This document shows positions 6,794 to 13,295 of a stretch of 24,025 bases of DNA, piece by piece (position 1 is the stretch's first letter; each line of letters begins with the position of its first letter). The translations under genes and the position numbers were made by a program. Under the pieces are notes generated by a model. It had not been told where the DNA came from. It searched no databases and saw only the letters and a program-made list of their open reading frames with translations. Origin of the DNA: Candidatus Moranbacteria bacterium UBA2206 (GTDB lineage Bacteria > Patescibacteriota > Minisyncoccia > Moranbacterales > UBA2206). The DNA is taken from the NCBI GenBank assembly GCA_002328565.1, contig DCUU01000060.1:1-24025 (forward strand), read 5' to 3'.

Positions 6794-8068
6794 TTACTTT
6801 TTCTCTGCTAATTTCACTTCTATGTTTTTCTCTACACCCTTGTGCCAAATCTTAAGTTTAATATTATCGCCAACATTATACTGGGAAATTAAAGTTGAAA
6901 GATCTTTTCCTTCATTTTCTCCCATAATTTTTTCTCCATTTATTTCCAAAATTATATCATTTTCAACTATATCCGCCTTATCAGCTGGTGAACCAGGAAT
7001 AACTGCTAAATCAGTTATCTTGTCGCCTCGTGCTACTAAAGCTCCATAATTATAGGGCAAATCATTTTCTTTTTGCAATGCCTTATCAATCAAAACATAG
7101 CGAACCCCAATATAGGGCGTAGAAATTTTGCCGGTTTTTTTCACCTGATCTGCGATTTTTTTGACTTGATTTACAGGAATAGCAAAGCCGATATTTTGCG
7201 CGCCCTGAGCAATTGCCACATTAATACCAATAACTTGACTATTAATATCTAGTAGTGGTCCACCAGAATTTCCGGGATTAATAGCAGCGTCTGTCTGAAT
7301 TATGTTATTTAGTTTTTCCGATTGCCCCATTCCGTCTCCCGCGGTTAAGCTACGTTTAAGGCCTGAAATGATTCCCCGACTGACGGTATTAGAAAATTCA
7401 CCTAATGAGTTTCCAATCGCAACAACCGTTTGTCCGATTTGGATTGAATCAGAATCACCCAGCTCCAAGGTTGTAAAATTATCTCCTTCGATTTTTATAA
7501 TTGCAAGGTCATTATTTGGATCTATGGCCAAAACTTTGGCTGGATATTCTTTCTCGTCACTTGTGACCACAGTATAATCAGCCGAAGAATCATCTACTAC
7601 ATGTCGATTAGTGACAATCATTCCATCTTTTGTTATGAAAAATCCGGTTCCGCCTCCAATGGTTTGCTTCCTTGTCCCTTCCAAATCATCATTTGTTCCT
7701 CCGCTTTGTGGACCGAGATAAAAATCAAAAGGTGTTCCAAAAAAATTAGGCAAATTACCAAAATTTTGAATTTTTGGCACGTCGCGGGAGATTACGATGC
7801 TTACCACTGCTGGTGCAGAATTTTTCACTACGTCAATCACCGCCGAATCTTCCTGAATTATTTTTTGCTTAATTATATTACTTTCCTCTTGTTGAAAATT
7901 TTTATTAAAGACTGAAAGGATTTTACTACTTTCTTTTGAAGCTATAAATCCAAAAATAGCCCCTGTACCAGCTGAGATAAAAATAATTACAGCAATCAAA
8001 ACTAAAACAAGAAATGCTCTAGTGTGATTAGTTTTTTTTGTATTGTTTGTAATGTCTATATTTTCCAT
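6794..8068 (-). CDS. htrA: HtrA/DegP-like membrane-anchored serine protease with PDZ domain
   Basis: I choose the ATG at 8068 (MENIDITNNTKKTNHTR), giving 424 residues; an in-frame ATG at 8107 would add 13 residues of no family character. A single hydrophobic helix (about residues 18-42) anchors the protein with its catalytic part outside the membrane. The trypsin-like triad is visible: His156 in VTNRHVVDD, Asp187 in PNNDLAII and Ser268 in INPGNSGGPLLD. One PDZ domain follows (about 320-415), ending with ILEINGEKIMG and a DNIKLKIWHKG segment. Length and order match one-PDZ HtrA proteases of Gram-positive type. It degrades or refolds damaged envelope proteins. It lies upstream of clpB in the same direction, a sensible proteostasis pairing. 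Confidence 0.95.
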   Translation of the reverse strand: MENIDITNNTKKTNHTRAFLVLVLIAVIIFISAGTGAIFGFIASKESSKILSVFNKNFQQEESNIIKQKIIQEDSAVIDVVKNSAPAVVSIVISRDVPKIQNFGNLPNFFGTPFDFYLGPQSGGTNDDLEGTRKQTIGGGTGFFITKDGMIVTNRHVVDDSSADYTVVTSDEKEYPAKVLAIDPNNDLAIIKIEGDNFTTLELGDSDSIQIGQTVVAIGNSLGEFSNTVSRGIISGLKRSLTAGDGMGQSEKLNNIIQTDAAINPGNSGGPLLDINSQVIGINVAIAQGAQNIGFAIPVNQVKKIADQVKKTGKISTPYIGVRYVLIDKALQKENDLPYNYGALVARGDKITDLAVIPGSPADKADIVENDIILEINGEKIMGENEGKDLSTLISQYNVGDNIKLKIWHKGVEKNIEVKLAEKK

Positions 8069-8173
8069 AGTTTTATTTTTTTCACTCCAAATATTCCACT
8101 GGAACATTAGGAGCGGTTTTAATAGTTTTTTATTTTATTAACAACGCAAAAATAATACAATTTATGAAAATTT

Positions 8174-8353
8174 TTATTCCATTGAAATCGCACTCACAGG
8201 GCAACTGTCAATCACTTCTTGACAATCACAATCACCACAATCTTCACCAATTACCCTAGATTTTCCGCCTTCCACTTTAAATACGTTTGGACAAAGAGTT
8301 TCGCAGGTTCCACAACCGATGCAAAGATCTTCATTTACTTTTGCTTTTGGCAT
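8174..8353 (-). CDS. Small [4Fe-4S] ferredoxin
   Basis: A 59-residue protein runs from the ATG at 8353 to the TAA at 8174. It begins MPKAKVNEDLCIGCGTCETL. Cys11, Cys14, Cys17 (C-x2-C-x2-C) and Cys51 in SCPVSAI form one cluster site, as in single-cluster ferredoxins of Thermotoga or Pyrococcus type. Cys21 is the residue that often pairs in a disulfide in those proteins. Unusually, three further cysteines cluster at 39, 42 and 44 (C-x2-C-x-C). It probably carries one electron at low potential in the cytosol; the partner is unknown, and no oxidoreductase lies nearby. It lies between the PPIase and htrA genes, all on the minus strand. Confidence 0.9.
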   Translation of the reverse strand: MPKAKVNEDLCIGCGTCETLCPNVFKVEGGKSRVIGEDCGDCDCQEVIDSCPVSAISME

Positions 8354-8381
8354 AAAATTATTTACGAAAGTACTAATCTAG

Positions 8382-8423
8382 CGAAAGTACGAATTCGTAT
8401 TTTCGTTTAATTCGTATTTTCGT
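8382..8423. repeat. TACGAA/TTCGTA palindromic repeat cluster
   Basis: A 24-bp palindrome with one mismatched pair spans 8382-8405 and centres on TACGAATTCGTA. Its right half, AATTCGTATTTTCGT, is repeated directly at 8409-8423, 17 bp on. Related TACGAA-based repeats occur at 13107-13127 and 22222-22267. It lies in the 76-bp gap between the PPIase stop and the ferredoxin start. Confidence 0.6.
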
Positions 8424-8429
8424 AATATG

Positions 8430-9485
8430 TTAAAATATTATCGATGGATCATTAATGGGATTTTCTAATAAATCTTTCTCGTATTCCCGCAAAGATTTAT
8501 CGCGAAATTCCACTTCTTTAGTTTTATTGTTCCAGCTAAATTTTCCAATTGGGATAAAAATTCGGTAATCTTTTTTAACTTCCAATAACCATTGAGCGAA
8601 AGTTTTAGTCGGAACAAATATCTGACTTATTTTGATCATACTTTCACCATCTTCATTTTTTTTGTCCTCCACCAGAATTATATGAAATCCAATAGCGCTT
8701 TCAATTATCTCACTCTGATTATTTTTTTCTAGGTTAAAAATAACCCGCGCTACTTCAGGAAGCATTTGATTGGCGCTAAACCAACCTAAAGCCCCACCGT
8801 TTTTAGCGCTTTCCCCTTGGGAATATTTTTTGGCTGTGTCAGAGAAACTCATCCCGCCAGAGATATCGTCCTTAGCTTGGTTGATTTTTTTTCTGGCCTC
8901 TTCCAGCGACACATCATTTTTTCTCATGTCAGCAAAAACTTTTTCTTGATATAGATCTGGCTTCACGATATTTTTTTTGAAATCATCAATGCTCCAGCCA
9001 TAAAGTTTTTCTAAATTATTTTTCAGGTAATCACCTGTGCCATATTCTTTCATTTTTCGATCCACTTCCTGATCAATTAACTCCTGAGAAATAATAATAC
9101 CTCTTTTTTTTGCTTCTTTTTCTATAATAGCATCGTCAATTAGCTTATTGAGAATATTCTTTTCTTTTATGAGTAATCTTTTTTTGCCATCCTCTGTTCC
9201 AAAATCAACACGCATGCCGATTTGGGAAAAGTCTTGGTTTTCATAAAACCTTTTCGCCCCAGCCAGTTGATCTTGCAATCTTTCAGTGGTGATAAAGAGA
9301 GAATTAGACACGGCTGAAGGATATGGGATAATCGAAGCGGTCACGCGAACAATTCGATTTTCTGTTTCTGGAGAAAAATAAAGCACTGTGCCAATTGCCA
9401 CAATATAGCCAATTGCCAAGATAAAAAAAGCTTTGATTATCGTTTGAATTTTTATTCTTTTTTCTGCTTTTTTCTGCTTGCTCAT
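8430..9485 (-). CDS. Membrane-anchored SurA/PrsA-like parvulin peptidyl-prolyl isomerase
   Basis: A 351-residue protein with a basic N-terminus and one membrane helix (about 13-36), so the bulk is extracytoplasmic. Residues 107-190 are a helical SurA-N-like chaperone region (RLLIKEKNILNKLIDDAIIEKEAKKRGI...). Residues 200-275 form the parvulin domain with FSDTAKKYSQGESAKNGGAL, GWF (234-236) and IGFHIILVEDKK. The tail (280-351) is specific to this group and I cannot assign it. It should help fold exported proteins by cis-trans isomerisation of prolyl bonds. It fits functionally with HtrA downstream. A MITE-like element lies immediately upstream of its start. Confidence 0.88.
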   Translation of the reverse strand: MSKQKKAEKRIKIQTIIKAFFILAIGYIVAIGTVLYFSPETENRIVRVTASIIPYPSAVSNSLFITTERLQDQLAGAKRFYENQDFSQIGMRVDFGTEDGKKRLLIKEKNILNKLIDDAIIEKEAKKRGIIISQELIDQEVDRKMKEYGTGDYLKNNLEKLYGWSIDDFKKNIVKPDLYQEKVFADMRKNDVSLEEARKKINQAKDDISGGMSFSDTAKKYSQGESAKNGGALGWFSANQMLPEVARVIFNLEKNNQSEIIESAIGFHIILVEDKKNEDGESMIKISQIFVPTKTFAQWLLEVKKDYRIFIPIGKFSWNNKTKEVEFRDKSLREYEKDLLENPINDPSIIF

Positions 9486-9499
9486 TTTTTATTATTAGG

Positions 9500-9637
9500 A
9501 CTTACGCGTTTACCTGAAAATCTATTTCCATAGCCAGTACAATGGCAGGATTATAATCGAGTAACTTCTATCTATAATCTTAGTTTTAATTTTTTGTAAT
9601 TTCAGCGAACAATAGATTTGAAGGGAAATGCGTAAGT
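9500..9637. mobile_element. MITE-like element with 27-bp terminal inverted repeats
   Basis: The 27 bases starting ACTTACGC at 9500 match the reverse complement of 9611-9637 at 23 positions, including the terminal 8 and a second block AAATCTATT. The interior (about 84 bp) is AT-rich and non-coding. A TA dinucleotide lies at the same distance outside each terminus (TAGG before the left end, TATAG after the right), compatible with a TA target duplication as made by IS630/Tc1-type enzymes. The element fills the PPIase-ftsB gap. Its right terminus supplies the first base read of the TAA stop codon of the downstream-coded 138-residue protein. Confidence 0.65.
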
Positions 9638-10053
9638 TATAGTTTCTTAATAAAATAATTCCACCATTTCAAAAAATTCGAAGTTTTTTCTGTGGCATAG
9701 GCGCTTTGATTGTCATTTTGTATGTCAAAATCTTGCGTTTCTTCCATTGGGATAGCCAAATCTTGAGTGATTATCACAACATTCTCATTGGGATCTTGGA
9801 GATCGAGCTTGTCTTTAGCTTGAATTTTTTGATAATCCTGACTGCCAAGGTACGCGATTCTCTCTTCCAAACTCATATTTTCTTGTTTTATTTTTTCTGC
9901 CTGTTGCTTGAGGATTTCTATTTCACTTTCCACTTCTTTTTTTTTGGAAAATTCTTTGTAGGCGGAATAACTCAAAAAACCTAAACTTATAATGGCAAAA
10001 AAAATAATCGGTCCAATCTTCCAAGAACCAGTTAAATTTTTATTTTTCATCAA
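9637..10053 (-). CDS. FtsB/DivIC-like septum formation initiator family protein
   Basis: A 138-residue bitopic protein. It has a short cytosolic N-terminus, one membrane helix (about 14-32), then a charged coiled coil (KEFSKKKEVESEIEILKQQ and onward to about residue 66) ending in IAYLGSQDYQKIQAKDKLDL. That is the FtsB/DivIC pattern: a helix, a leucine-zipper-like coil and a globular turn. The tail ends with the aromatic run NFLKWWNYF, a frequent end in Patescibacterial homologues. In other bacteria such proteins bridge FtsL and FtsQ in the divisome. Its stop codon falls at the terminal base of the adjacent MITE-like element, so the element may have set or shortened the C-terminus. Confidence 0.75.
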   Translation of the reverse strand: MMKNKNLTGSWKIGPIIFFAIISLGFLSYSAYKEFSKKKEVESEIEILKQQAEKIKQENMSLEERIAYLGSQDYQKIQAKDKLDLQDPNENVVIITQDLAIPMEETQDFDIQNDNQSAYATEKTSNFLKWWNYFIKKL

Positions 10054-10070
10054 AATATTTTTTGTTTAAT

Positions 10071-10181
10071 TTAATATGTCAAAGCTGGCGCGATTGTGAA
10101 AGCCACCATCGCCAAAACTGCGATAATTGAAATTATCAGCCAAATTCTTTGTATCCATTTTCGACTTCGTTTTGTTCTCAT
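10071..10181 (-). CDS. 36-residue single-span membrane protein
   Basis: A short gene runs from the ATG at 10181 to the TAA at 10071 and encodes MRTKRSRKWIQRIWLIISII followed by AVLAMVAFTIAPALTY. The highly basic first ten residues and the single hydrophobic helix (13-32) indicate an inner-membrane protein with its N-terminus inside. It sits between lepA and the ftsB-like gene, in the same direction, with 17 bp to the latter. It may accompany the division protein, but no function can be assigned. Codon structure and a clean start and stop in a gene-dense strand support it as real. Confidence 0.6.
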   Translation of the reverse strand: MRTKRSRKWIQRIWLIISIIAVLAMVAFTIAPALTY

Positions 10182-10218
10182 GAATATATTATATCAGAAG
10201 AATTAAAATTCGACAAAA

Positions 10219-12132
10219 CTACTTTTTTAGCACCGAAAGAAAAGCTTCTGGCGGGATAGAAACTCGCCCGATATTTTTCATTTTCTTCTTGCCTTTTTTC
10301 TGCTTTTCCAGAAGTTTTCTTTTTCTAGTGATATCTCCGCCATAAAGTCCACTAATCACATCTTTTCGAAAAGCCTTGATGGTTTCGCGCGCGATGATTT
10401 TTCCGCCAATAGAGGCCTGAATAGCCACTTGAAAATTTTGTCGAGAAATAACATCTTTCAGTTTTGTCACCACTCTTTTTCCTTCTGAATTAGCTTTTTC
10501 TCTCGGCACAATCCGCGAAAAAGCTTCAATTTTTTCTTCTGCTACTAATATGTCCATTTTCACTAAATCATATGAGCGATAATCTTTGACTTCATAGTTC
10601 ATTGAAGCATAGCCAGAAGAAGCACTTTTTAAATCATCGTGTAAATTTGTCACCACATCCGTAAGTGGACAATCAAATTTAATTACCATTCTTTCGCTAT
10701 CTAAATATTCAGTGTCTTGATACTGCGCACGAGTATTGTTCATCACCTCCATAATCGGACCAAGATAATTAGAAGGGGAAACAATTTCCAAGCTCACATA
10801 GGGTTCAAAAACCTCTTCTATCTCTGATGGATCAGGAAATTCTGTCGGTGAATATACTTTTACCCTGTGGAATAAATTTTGCTTTGCAAAATTATCCCGC
10901 CCAGCGGGATATTCCACAGGGTGAACTCCTTTAGGTATGTTTCTTAGCGTAATTTCATAAACAACACTGGGAGTAGTGACAGTTGGATTGATTTGAAATT
11001 CTCTTTGCAAGCGAGACTGAATAATTTCCAAATGCAAAAGTCCCAAAAATCCGCAACGAAAACCACGCCCTAGAGCTAAGTTAGATTCTGGTTCAAAAAC
11101 AAAAGACGCATCATTAAGTTTGAGTTTGTCCAAAGAATCACGCATCAAATTATAATCATCCCCTTCCACTGGATAGAAGCTGGCATAAACCATCGGCACC
11201 ACCTCTTTGTACCCAGGTAGTGGAACTACCTGGGTCGCAGACTCACGCAGACTGGACGCTGACCTTCGCTGAATTTTTTCCGCGTTATTCCGCGTTCCGT
11301 CTGCGTTAGTCCGCGATAACGAAGTTATAGTATCGCCCACTTTACACTCCCCAACGCTTTTGAGTCCTGTGGCAATATAGCCAATTTCACCTACGGAAAG
11401 TTTTTCTGCTTTCACTAGTTCTGGCTTGAAATAGCCTACTTCAATCACATCACTTTTTTTGTCATTTATCATCATAATAATTTCTTCTTCGGCCCGAATT
11501 TCGCCGTCAAAAACCCGCACATGCGCCAACACACCCTTATAGGTATCATATTTTGAATCAAAAATAAGTGCCCGCAAAGTTTTTTGAGAATCTCCAATAG
11601 GCGCCGGAATTTTTTCCACAATTCTTTCCAGAAGCGCTGGAACACCTTGTCCAGTTTTTCCGGAAACTTCCAAAATTTCTTCTTCGTCACAGCCTAAAAT
11701 ATGCACGATTTCTTTTTTGACTTTTTCTACATTCGCATTGGGCAGATCAATTTTATTGACCACAGGAATAATTTCCAAATTATGCTCAATGGCTTGATAG
11801 AGATTGGCCAAGGTTTGCGCCTGCACTCCCTTGGTCGCATCCACCAGAAGCACTGCTCCTTCCACTGCTGCGAGTGACCGCGAAACTTCATACCCAAAAT
11901 CTACATGCCCCGGCGTGTCAATCAAATTGAAGATATATTCTTTATAATTCATGCGCACCGGTTGCATTTTAATAGTGATCCCCCGCTCTCTTTCCAAATC
12001 CATTTGATCCAAAAGTTGCTCTTTCATCTTACGCATTTCCACCGTTCCCGTCATTTCCAACATCCGATCAGACAAAGTCGATTTCCCATGGTCAATGTGT
12101 GCGATTATACAGAAATTTCGAATATTGTTCAT
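10219..12132 (-). CDS. lepA: Elongation factor 4 (LepA), with two in-frame palindromic insertions
   Basis: A 637-residue translational GTPase (E. coli LepA has 599) that acts on stalled or back-translocating ribosomes. Visible motifs are AHIDHGKS (11-18), the switch region RERGITIK (48-55), DTPGH (72-76) and NKIDLP (126-131). The LepA-specific C-terminal domain has YDLVKMDILVAEEKIEAFS and ends with GKKKMKNIGRVSIPPEAF. Two stretches are not found in ordinary LepA. Residues about 271-303, between VGDTIT and PLPGYK, are encoded by a large imperfect palindrome. Residues about 399-424, between VYEITLRN and VKVYSPTEF, are encoded by a three-stem palindrome. Both keep the frame and fall at domain-linker or loop positions, so the enzyme is probably functional. 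Confidence 0.96.
   Translation of the reverse strand: MNNIRNFCIIAHIDHGKSTLSDRMLEMTGTVEMRKMKEQLLDQMDLERERGITIKMQPVRMNYKEYIFNLIDTPGHVDFGYEVSRSLAAVEGAVLLVDATKGVQAQTLANLYQAIEHNLEIIPVVNKIDLPNANVEKVKKEIVHILGCDEEEILEVSGKTGQGVPALLERIVEKIPAPIGDSQKTLRALIFDSKYDTYKGVLAHVRVFDGEIRAEEEIIMMINDKKSDVIEVGYFKPELVKAEKLSVGEIGYIATGLKSVGECKVGDTITSLSRTNADGTRNNAEKIQRRSASSLRESATQVVPLPGYKEVVPMVYASFYPVEGDDYNLMRDSLDKLKLNDASFVFEPESNLALGRGFRCGFLGLLHLEIIQSRLQREFQINPTVTTPSVVYEITLRNIPKGVHPVEYPAGRDNFAKQNLFHRVKVYSPTEFPDPSEIEEVFEPYVSLEIVSPSNYLGPIMEVMNNTRAQYQDTEYLDSERMVIKFDCPLTDVVTNLHDDLKSASSGYASMNYEVKDYRSYDLVKMDILVAEEKIEAFSRIVPREKANSEGKRVVTKLKDVISRQNFQVAIQASIGGKIIARETIKAFRKDVISGLYGGDITRKRKLLEKQKKGKKKMKNIGRVSIPPEAFLSVLKK
10862..10922. 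repeat. Three-stem palindromic element inside lepA
   Basis: A perfect 13-bp outer stem, ACCCTGTGGAATA (10862-10874) with its complement (10910-10922), encloses two perfect small hairpins: AATTTTGC/GCAAAATT (10875-10893) and ATCCCGC/GCGGGAT (10894-10910). Nearly every base in 61 nt can pair, giving a cloverleaf-like three-way junction. It encodes about residues 404-424 of LepA (from VEYPAGRDNF to LFHR). It is coding DNA, yet shaped like an inserted palindromic repeat. Confidence 0.75.
11211..11235. repeat. Perfect hairpin next to the first lepA insertion
   Basis: ACCCAGGTAG (11211-11220) and CTACCTGGGT (11226-11235) form a perfect 10-bp stem with a 5-nt loop. One arm encodes the conserved host residues LPG of PLPGYK; the other lies in the inserted part. 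Confidence 0.7.
11236..11315. repeat. Long imperfect palindrome of tandem CGC-motif units inside lepA
   Basis: Two 37-nt arms (11236-11272 and 11279-11315) match as inverted repeats at 27 positions around a 6-nt A/T loop. Each arm is built of about 10-nt units containing CGCnGA (for example ACGCAGAC, ACGCGGA). It is GC-rich compared with lepA and encodes about residues 273-299, rich in R, N, S, A and E. This looks like an in-frame insertion of a mobile palindromic repeat. Confidence 0.75.
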
Positions 12133-12136
12133 AATT

Positions 12137-12213
12137 TGTCATGCTGAATTTATTTCAGCATCTTTTAAGAATCTATTTACCATTATGGATCCTGAAACAA
12201 GTTCAGGATGACA
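12137..12213. repeat. Twin-hairpin palindromic element with TGTC/GACA ends
   Basis: The 77 bp begin TGTC and end GACA. They hold two perfect 8-bp hairpins: ATGCTGAA/TTCAGCAT (12141-12161) and ATCCTGAA/TTCAGGAT (12189-12209). The first 12 bases also match the last 12 as an inverted repeat with one mismatch. It fills the gap between the recombinase stop and the lepA start. It resembles widespread TGTCAT-type dispersed palindromes and may also act as a terminator. Confidence 0.65.
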
Positions 12214-12217
12214 CCTA

Positions 12218-13033
12218 TCATTCTAACGGACTCTTAATTTTTCTTAAAGCCGGATTTGTCACCTTAGTATAAATTTGTGTTGTTCTAATGTTAGCATGCC
12301 CCAAGAGCTCTTGTACATAGCGGACATCGGTGCCATTTTCGAGTAAGTGTGTCGCAAAACTGTGGCGCAAAGAATGAAAAGTGGCTTCTTTTTTTATCCC
12401 TGCTTTTTTCAGGGCATTTTCAAAAACTTTTTGTGCCGTTCTCTCGGTTAATCGACCTCCACGTTCACTGGCGAAAAAATAATCATTAGAATTTTTATTG
12501 GCAATTAATTTTTCCACATCCGCCACGAGCTTTTCCGGAAAAACCGTAATACGATCTTTATTGCCCTTTGCTCCTTTAATATGAATTATTAGCTCTGCTA
12601 AATTTATATCCTTGATTTTCAAATTAATAATCTCACTCACGCGCAAGCCTCCAGAATATGCCAAAGCTACCATTAGTTTGTGTTTTTCATTAGAAATTTC
12701 CGATAATATTTTTTGGATTTCATCTCGAGACAACACAATTGGCAATTTGCTCGGAGTTTTGGCAAAATGAATGTCAATTTTTCCTCTATATTTCAAAACA
12801 TTCCAACAGAAAAAGTTTATCGCTTGCAAATTTTGATTAGTTGTTTGAGATGATTTTCCAGAATCAATTTTTGAAATTATGTGTTGTTTGATAAAATCAA
12901 CCTCTACACTTCCAAAATTATCCTTCTTGGCTTTTAGATAATTTTCAACACAAGCCGAATATGCTTTCACGGTTTTTGGACTATATTTTCTCAATCTCAA
13001 CTCATCTTCTAATTTTTTCAAATAGACGTCCAT
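12218..13033 (-). CDS. Xer-type tyrosine recombinase
   Basis: A 271-residue site-specific recombinase. An N-terminal SAM-like core-binding domain (1-90, with the typical RKYSPKTVKAYSACVENYL) is followed by the catalytic domain: Arg131 in GGLRVSEI, Lys156 in IKGAKGNKDR, His220 and Arg223 in HSLRHSFATHLLENG, His246 in LGHANIRTTQIY and the nucleophile Tyr255. All active residues are present. The tail KIKSPLE recalls the RSPLD ending of integron integrases and related Xer-like enzymes, but the extra IntI-specific segment before the HxxR box is absent. It may resolve chromosome dimers as the sole Xer protein. Its divergent placement against a row of orphan genes with attC-like repeats suggests it could also move cassettes. 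Confidence 0.93.
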   Translation of the reverse strand: MDVYLKKLEDELRLRKYSPKTVKAYSACVENYLKAKKDNFGSVEVDFIKQHIISKIDSGKSSQTTNQNLQAINFFCWNVLKYRGKIDIHFAKTPSKLPIVLSRDEIQKILSEISNEKHKLMVALAYSGGLRVSEIINLKIKDINLAELIIHIKGAKGNKDRITVFPEKLVADVEKLIANKNSNDYFFASERGGRLTERTAQKVFENALKKAGIKKEATFHSLRHSFATHLLENGTDVRYVQELLGHANIRTTQIYTKVTNPALRKIKSPLE

Positions 13034-13065
13034 TTATTTTTATGATACAATAAAACTATAATAAA

Positions 13066-13094
13066 ATTATACACAATATTCGCAAACTTAGCAA
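13066..13094 (-). promoter_or_regulatory. Candidate promoter of the tyrosine recombinase gene
   Basis: On the minus strand TTGCTA (13089-13094) and TATAAT (13066-13071) are 17 bp apart, about 32 bp before the ATG at 13033. The palindrome GCAATATTGC (13091-13100) overlaps the -35 and a TACGAA hairpin lies further upstream; either could be an operator. Confidence 0.55.
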
Positions 13095-13106
13095 TATTGC
13101 GTACAC

Positions 13107-13127
13107 TATACGAAAACACTTCGTATA
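13107..13127. repeat. TACGAA/TTCGTA hairpin upstream of the recombinase gene
   Basis: TATACGAA (13107-13114) and TTCGTATA (13120-13127) are a perfect 8-bp inverted repeat with a 5-nt loop. It belongs to the same motif family as the repeats at 8382-8423 and 22222-22267. Confidence 0.55.
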
Positions 13128-13134
13128 TAAAAGA

Positions 13135-13233
13135 GTTAGCTGAAATATTCCTTTTCTTTTTTGGGCTATCGCCCAATTGTTTTAAAAAATTTTGAAATTT
13201 CTTTTTCATTAATTAAAGAGGGGCAATGGGGTG
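13135..13233 (-). repeat. Repeat A, inverted partner of repeat B (14520-14627)
   Basis: Read on the minus strand it runs CACCCC, CCCCTCT, GAAAAAGAAATTT, AAAATTTTTTAAAACAATT, a hairpin, AAAAAAGAAAA and TCAGCTAAC, in the same order as repeat B, with roughly three-quarters identity by eye. The hairpin stem is TTGGGC/GCCCAA (13161-13176), different in sequence from that of B. Reading on the plus strand it starts with GTTAGCTG (13135), close to the GTTRRRY core of integron sites. No gene is seen in 13034-13295 beyond this repeat and the promoter elements. Confidence 0.6.
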
Positions 13234-13295
13234 TTTTCCCTGCTCCGCCATAAAGAAGATTTAATTTGTAAACTTTAATTTTAAAAATCAAAAAA

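Noticed and set aside
12218..13033. Calling the recombinase a bona fide IntI integron integrase
   Set aside because: It has the right active site and a KIKSPLE tail, but is only 271 residues long and lacks the IntI-specific extra segment before the HxxR box; Xer-type is the safer call.
13018..13209. Minus-strand 63-codon frame upstream of the recombinase
   Set aside because: It spans repeat A and the recombinase promoter and overlaps the recombinase start; explained by the repeat.
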